Assembly: GCF_916619195.1 (NCBI RefSeq)
Contig: NZ_CAKAKL010000001.1
Location: 1,054,001-1,118,000, forward strand
DNA from: Inquilinus sp. Marseille-Q2685
GTDB lineage: Bacteria > Pseudomonadota > Alphaproteobacteria > DSM-16000 > Inquilinaceae
DNA: 64,000 nucleotides
Direction: 5' to 3'
Position numbers and translations under genes: made by a program. The notes under the pieces are model-generated. The model saw only the letters and a program-made list of their open reading frames with translations, was not told where the DNA came from and did no database searches. The number at the start of each line of letters is the position of its first letter. Within the stretch, counting starts at the first letter, position 1. This document shows positions 63,955-64,000 of this stretch, one piece after another.

Positions 63955-64000
63955 ATGACCAGCAGCATCGGCGTCGGGCTGATCGGCACCGGCTTCATGG
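63955..64000 (+). CDS. Gfo/Idh/MocA-type oxidoreductase, partial (N-terminus only)
   Basis: Only 15 codons inside the window: MTSSIGVGLIGTGFM, the NAD(P)-binding GxGxxG start of Gfo/Idh/MocA enzymes (GLIGTGFMG). Next in line after the sugar importer, so it probably oxidises the imported sugar or inositol. Runs off the right edge. Confidence 0.7.
   Translation, partial: MTSSIGVGLIGTGFM

Overview
This window is high-GC Gram-negative chromosomal DNA. Its content points to an alphaproteobacterium, probably of the Rhodospirillales/Inquilinus/Azospirillum kind. The clues are an outer-membrane LPS assembly protein (LptD), trimeric porin, TonB receptor, ubiquinone hydroxylase of the Coq7 type, GluQ, a PduO adenosyltransferase next to a twin-transmembrane protein, and an FrcABC-like sugar importer. 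The genus is inference. I see no phage, plasmid, transposase or CRISPR array, so this is an ordinary chromosome segment with short regulons, several decayed genes and several families of structured intergenic repeats.

Layout. 1-4.9 kb: end of an alpha/beta hydrolase and an isochorismatase-like hydrolase (minus), then a DEAD-box RNA helicase and lptD (plus). 4.9-10.8 kb: a vitamin B12 uptake operon btuB-btuF-btuC-btuD (minus) under a cobalamin riboswitch that begins 9 nt after the stop codon of a LysR gene; that LysR gene is divergent from azoR. 11.5-17.4 kb: mmsA, a small membrane/coiled-coil protein overlapping an APH(3'')-like aminoglycoside phosphotransferase, a double-cupin protein and a porin with a textbook terminator. 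17.4-23.1 kb: an alternative heme-copper oxidase operon (CtaG, triheme cytochrome c, CuA subunit fused to cytochrome c, fused subunit I+III, small membrane protein), flanked by two identical 20-bp direct repeats. 23.1-24.2 kb: an ArsR/SRPBCC/small membrane protein operon.

24.2-34.7 kb: a 265-bp compound palindrome, ynbE and a frameshifted ydbH, an MFS exporter behind a perfect 11-bp inverted repeat, a CPA1 antiporter with a cyclic-nucleotide domain, and a vitamin B6 pair (pdxY plus a MocR regulator). 34.9-38.1 kb: a LysR/NmrA divergent pair with less GC-biased codons, then an AraC regulator. 38.4-42.9 kb: a small accessory region of secreted proteins (one lipoprotein, two Gly/Ala/Ser-rich paralogs, one Ser/Ala/Asn-rich protein) with a shared 53-54-bp palindromic repeat, and a frameshifted hypothetical gene.

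43-53.5 kb: core metabolism and housekeeping (3-hydroxybutyryl-CoA dehydrogenase, PduO, Nudix, GluQ, esterase, HNH, CreA, Coq7, DsbB, PLP enzyme, Lrp). 53.6 kb: tRNA-Leu(CAA) with its promoter. 53.8-64 kb: TetR/DUF1772 pair, HPF-cold-shock fusion, a TetR beside a decayed oxidoreductase remnant, pseB-pseC, nnrU/TetR, and a sugar ABC importer that carries REP-like hairpins inside and after the operon and leads into a Gfo/Idh/MocA oxidoreductase.

The most novel-looking signal is a dispersed 138-147-bp hairpin element present four times in the same orientation (29363, 41221, 44004, 47450). The termini differ in sequence between copies but still pair within each copy, and in three copies the right end supplies the stop codon of the neighbouring minus-strand gene. 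Next come the compound palindrome at 24191-24455, the direct repeats around the oxidase cluster, and the secreted-protein cluster with its shared palindrome.
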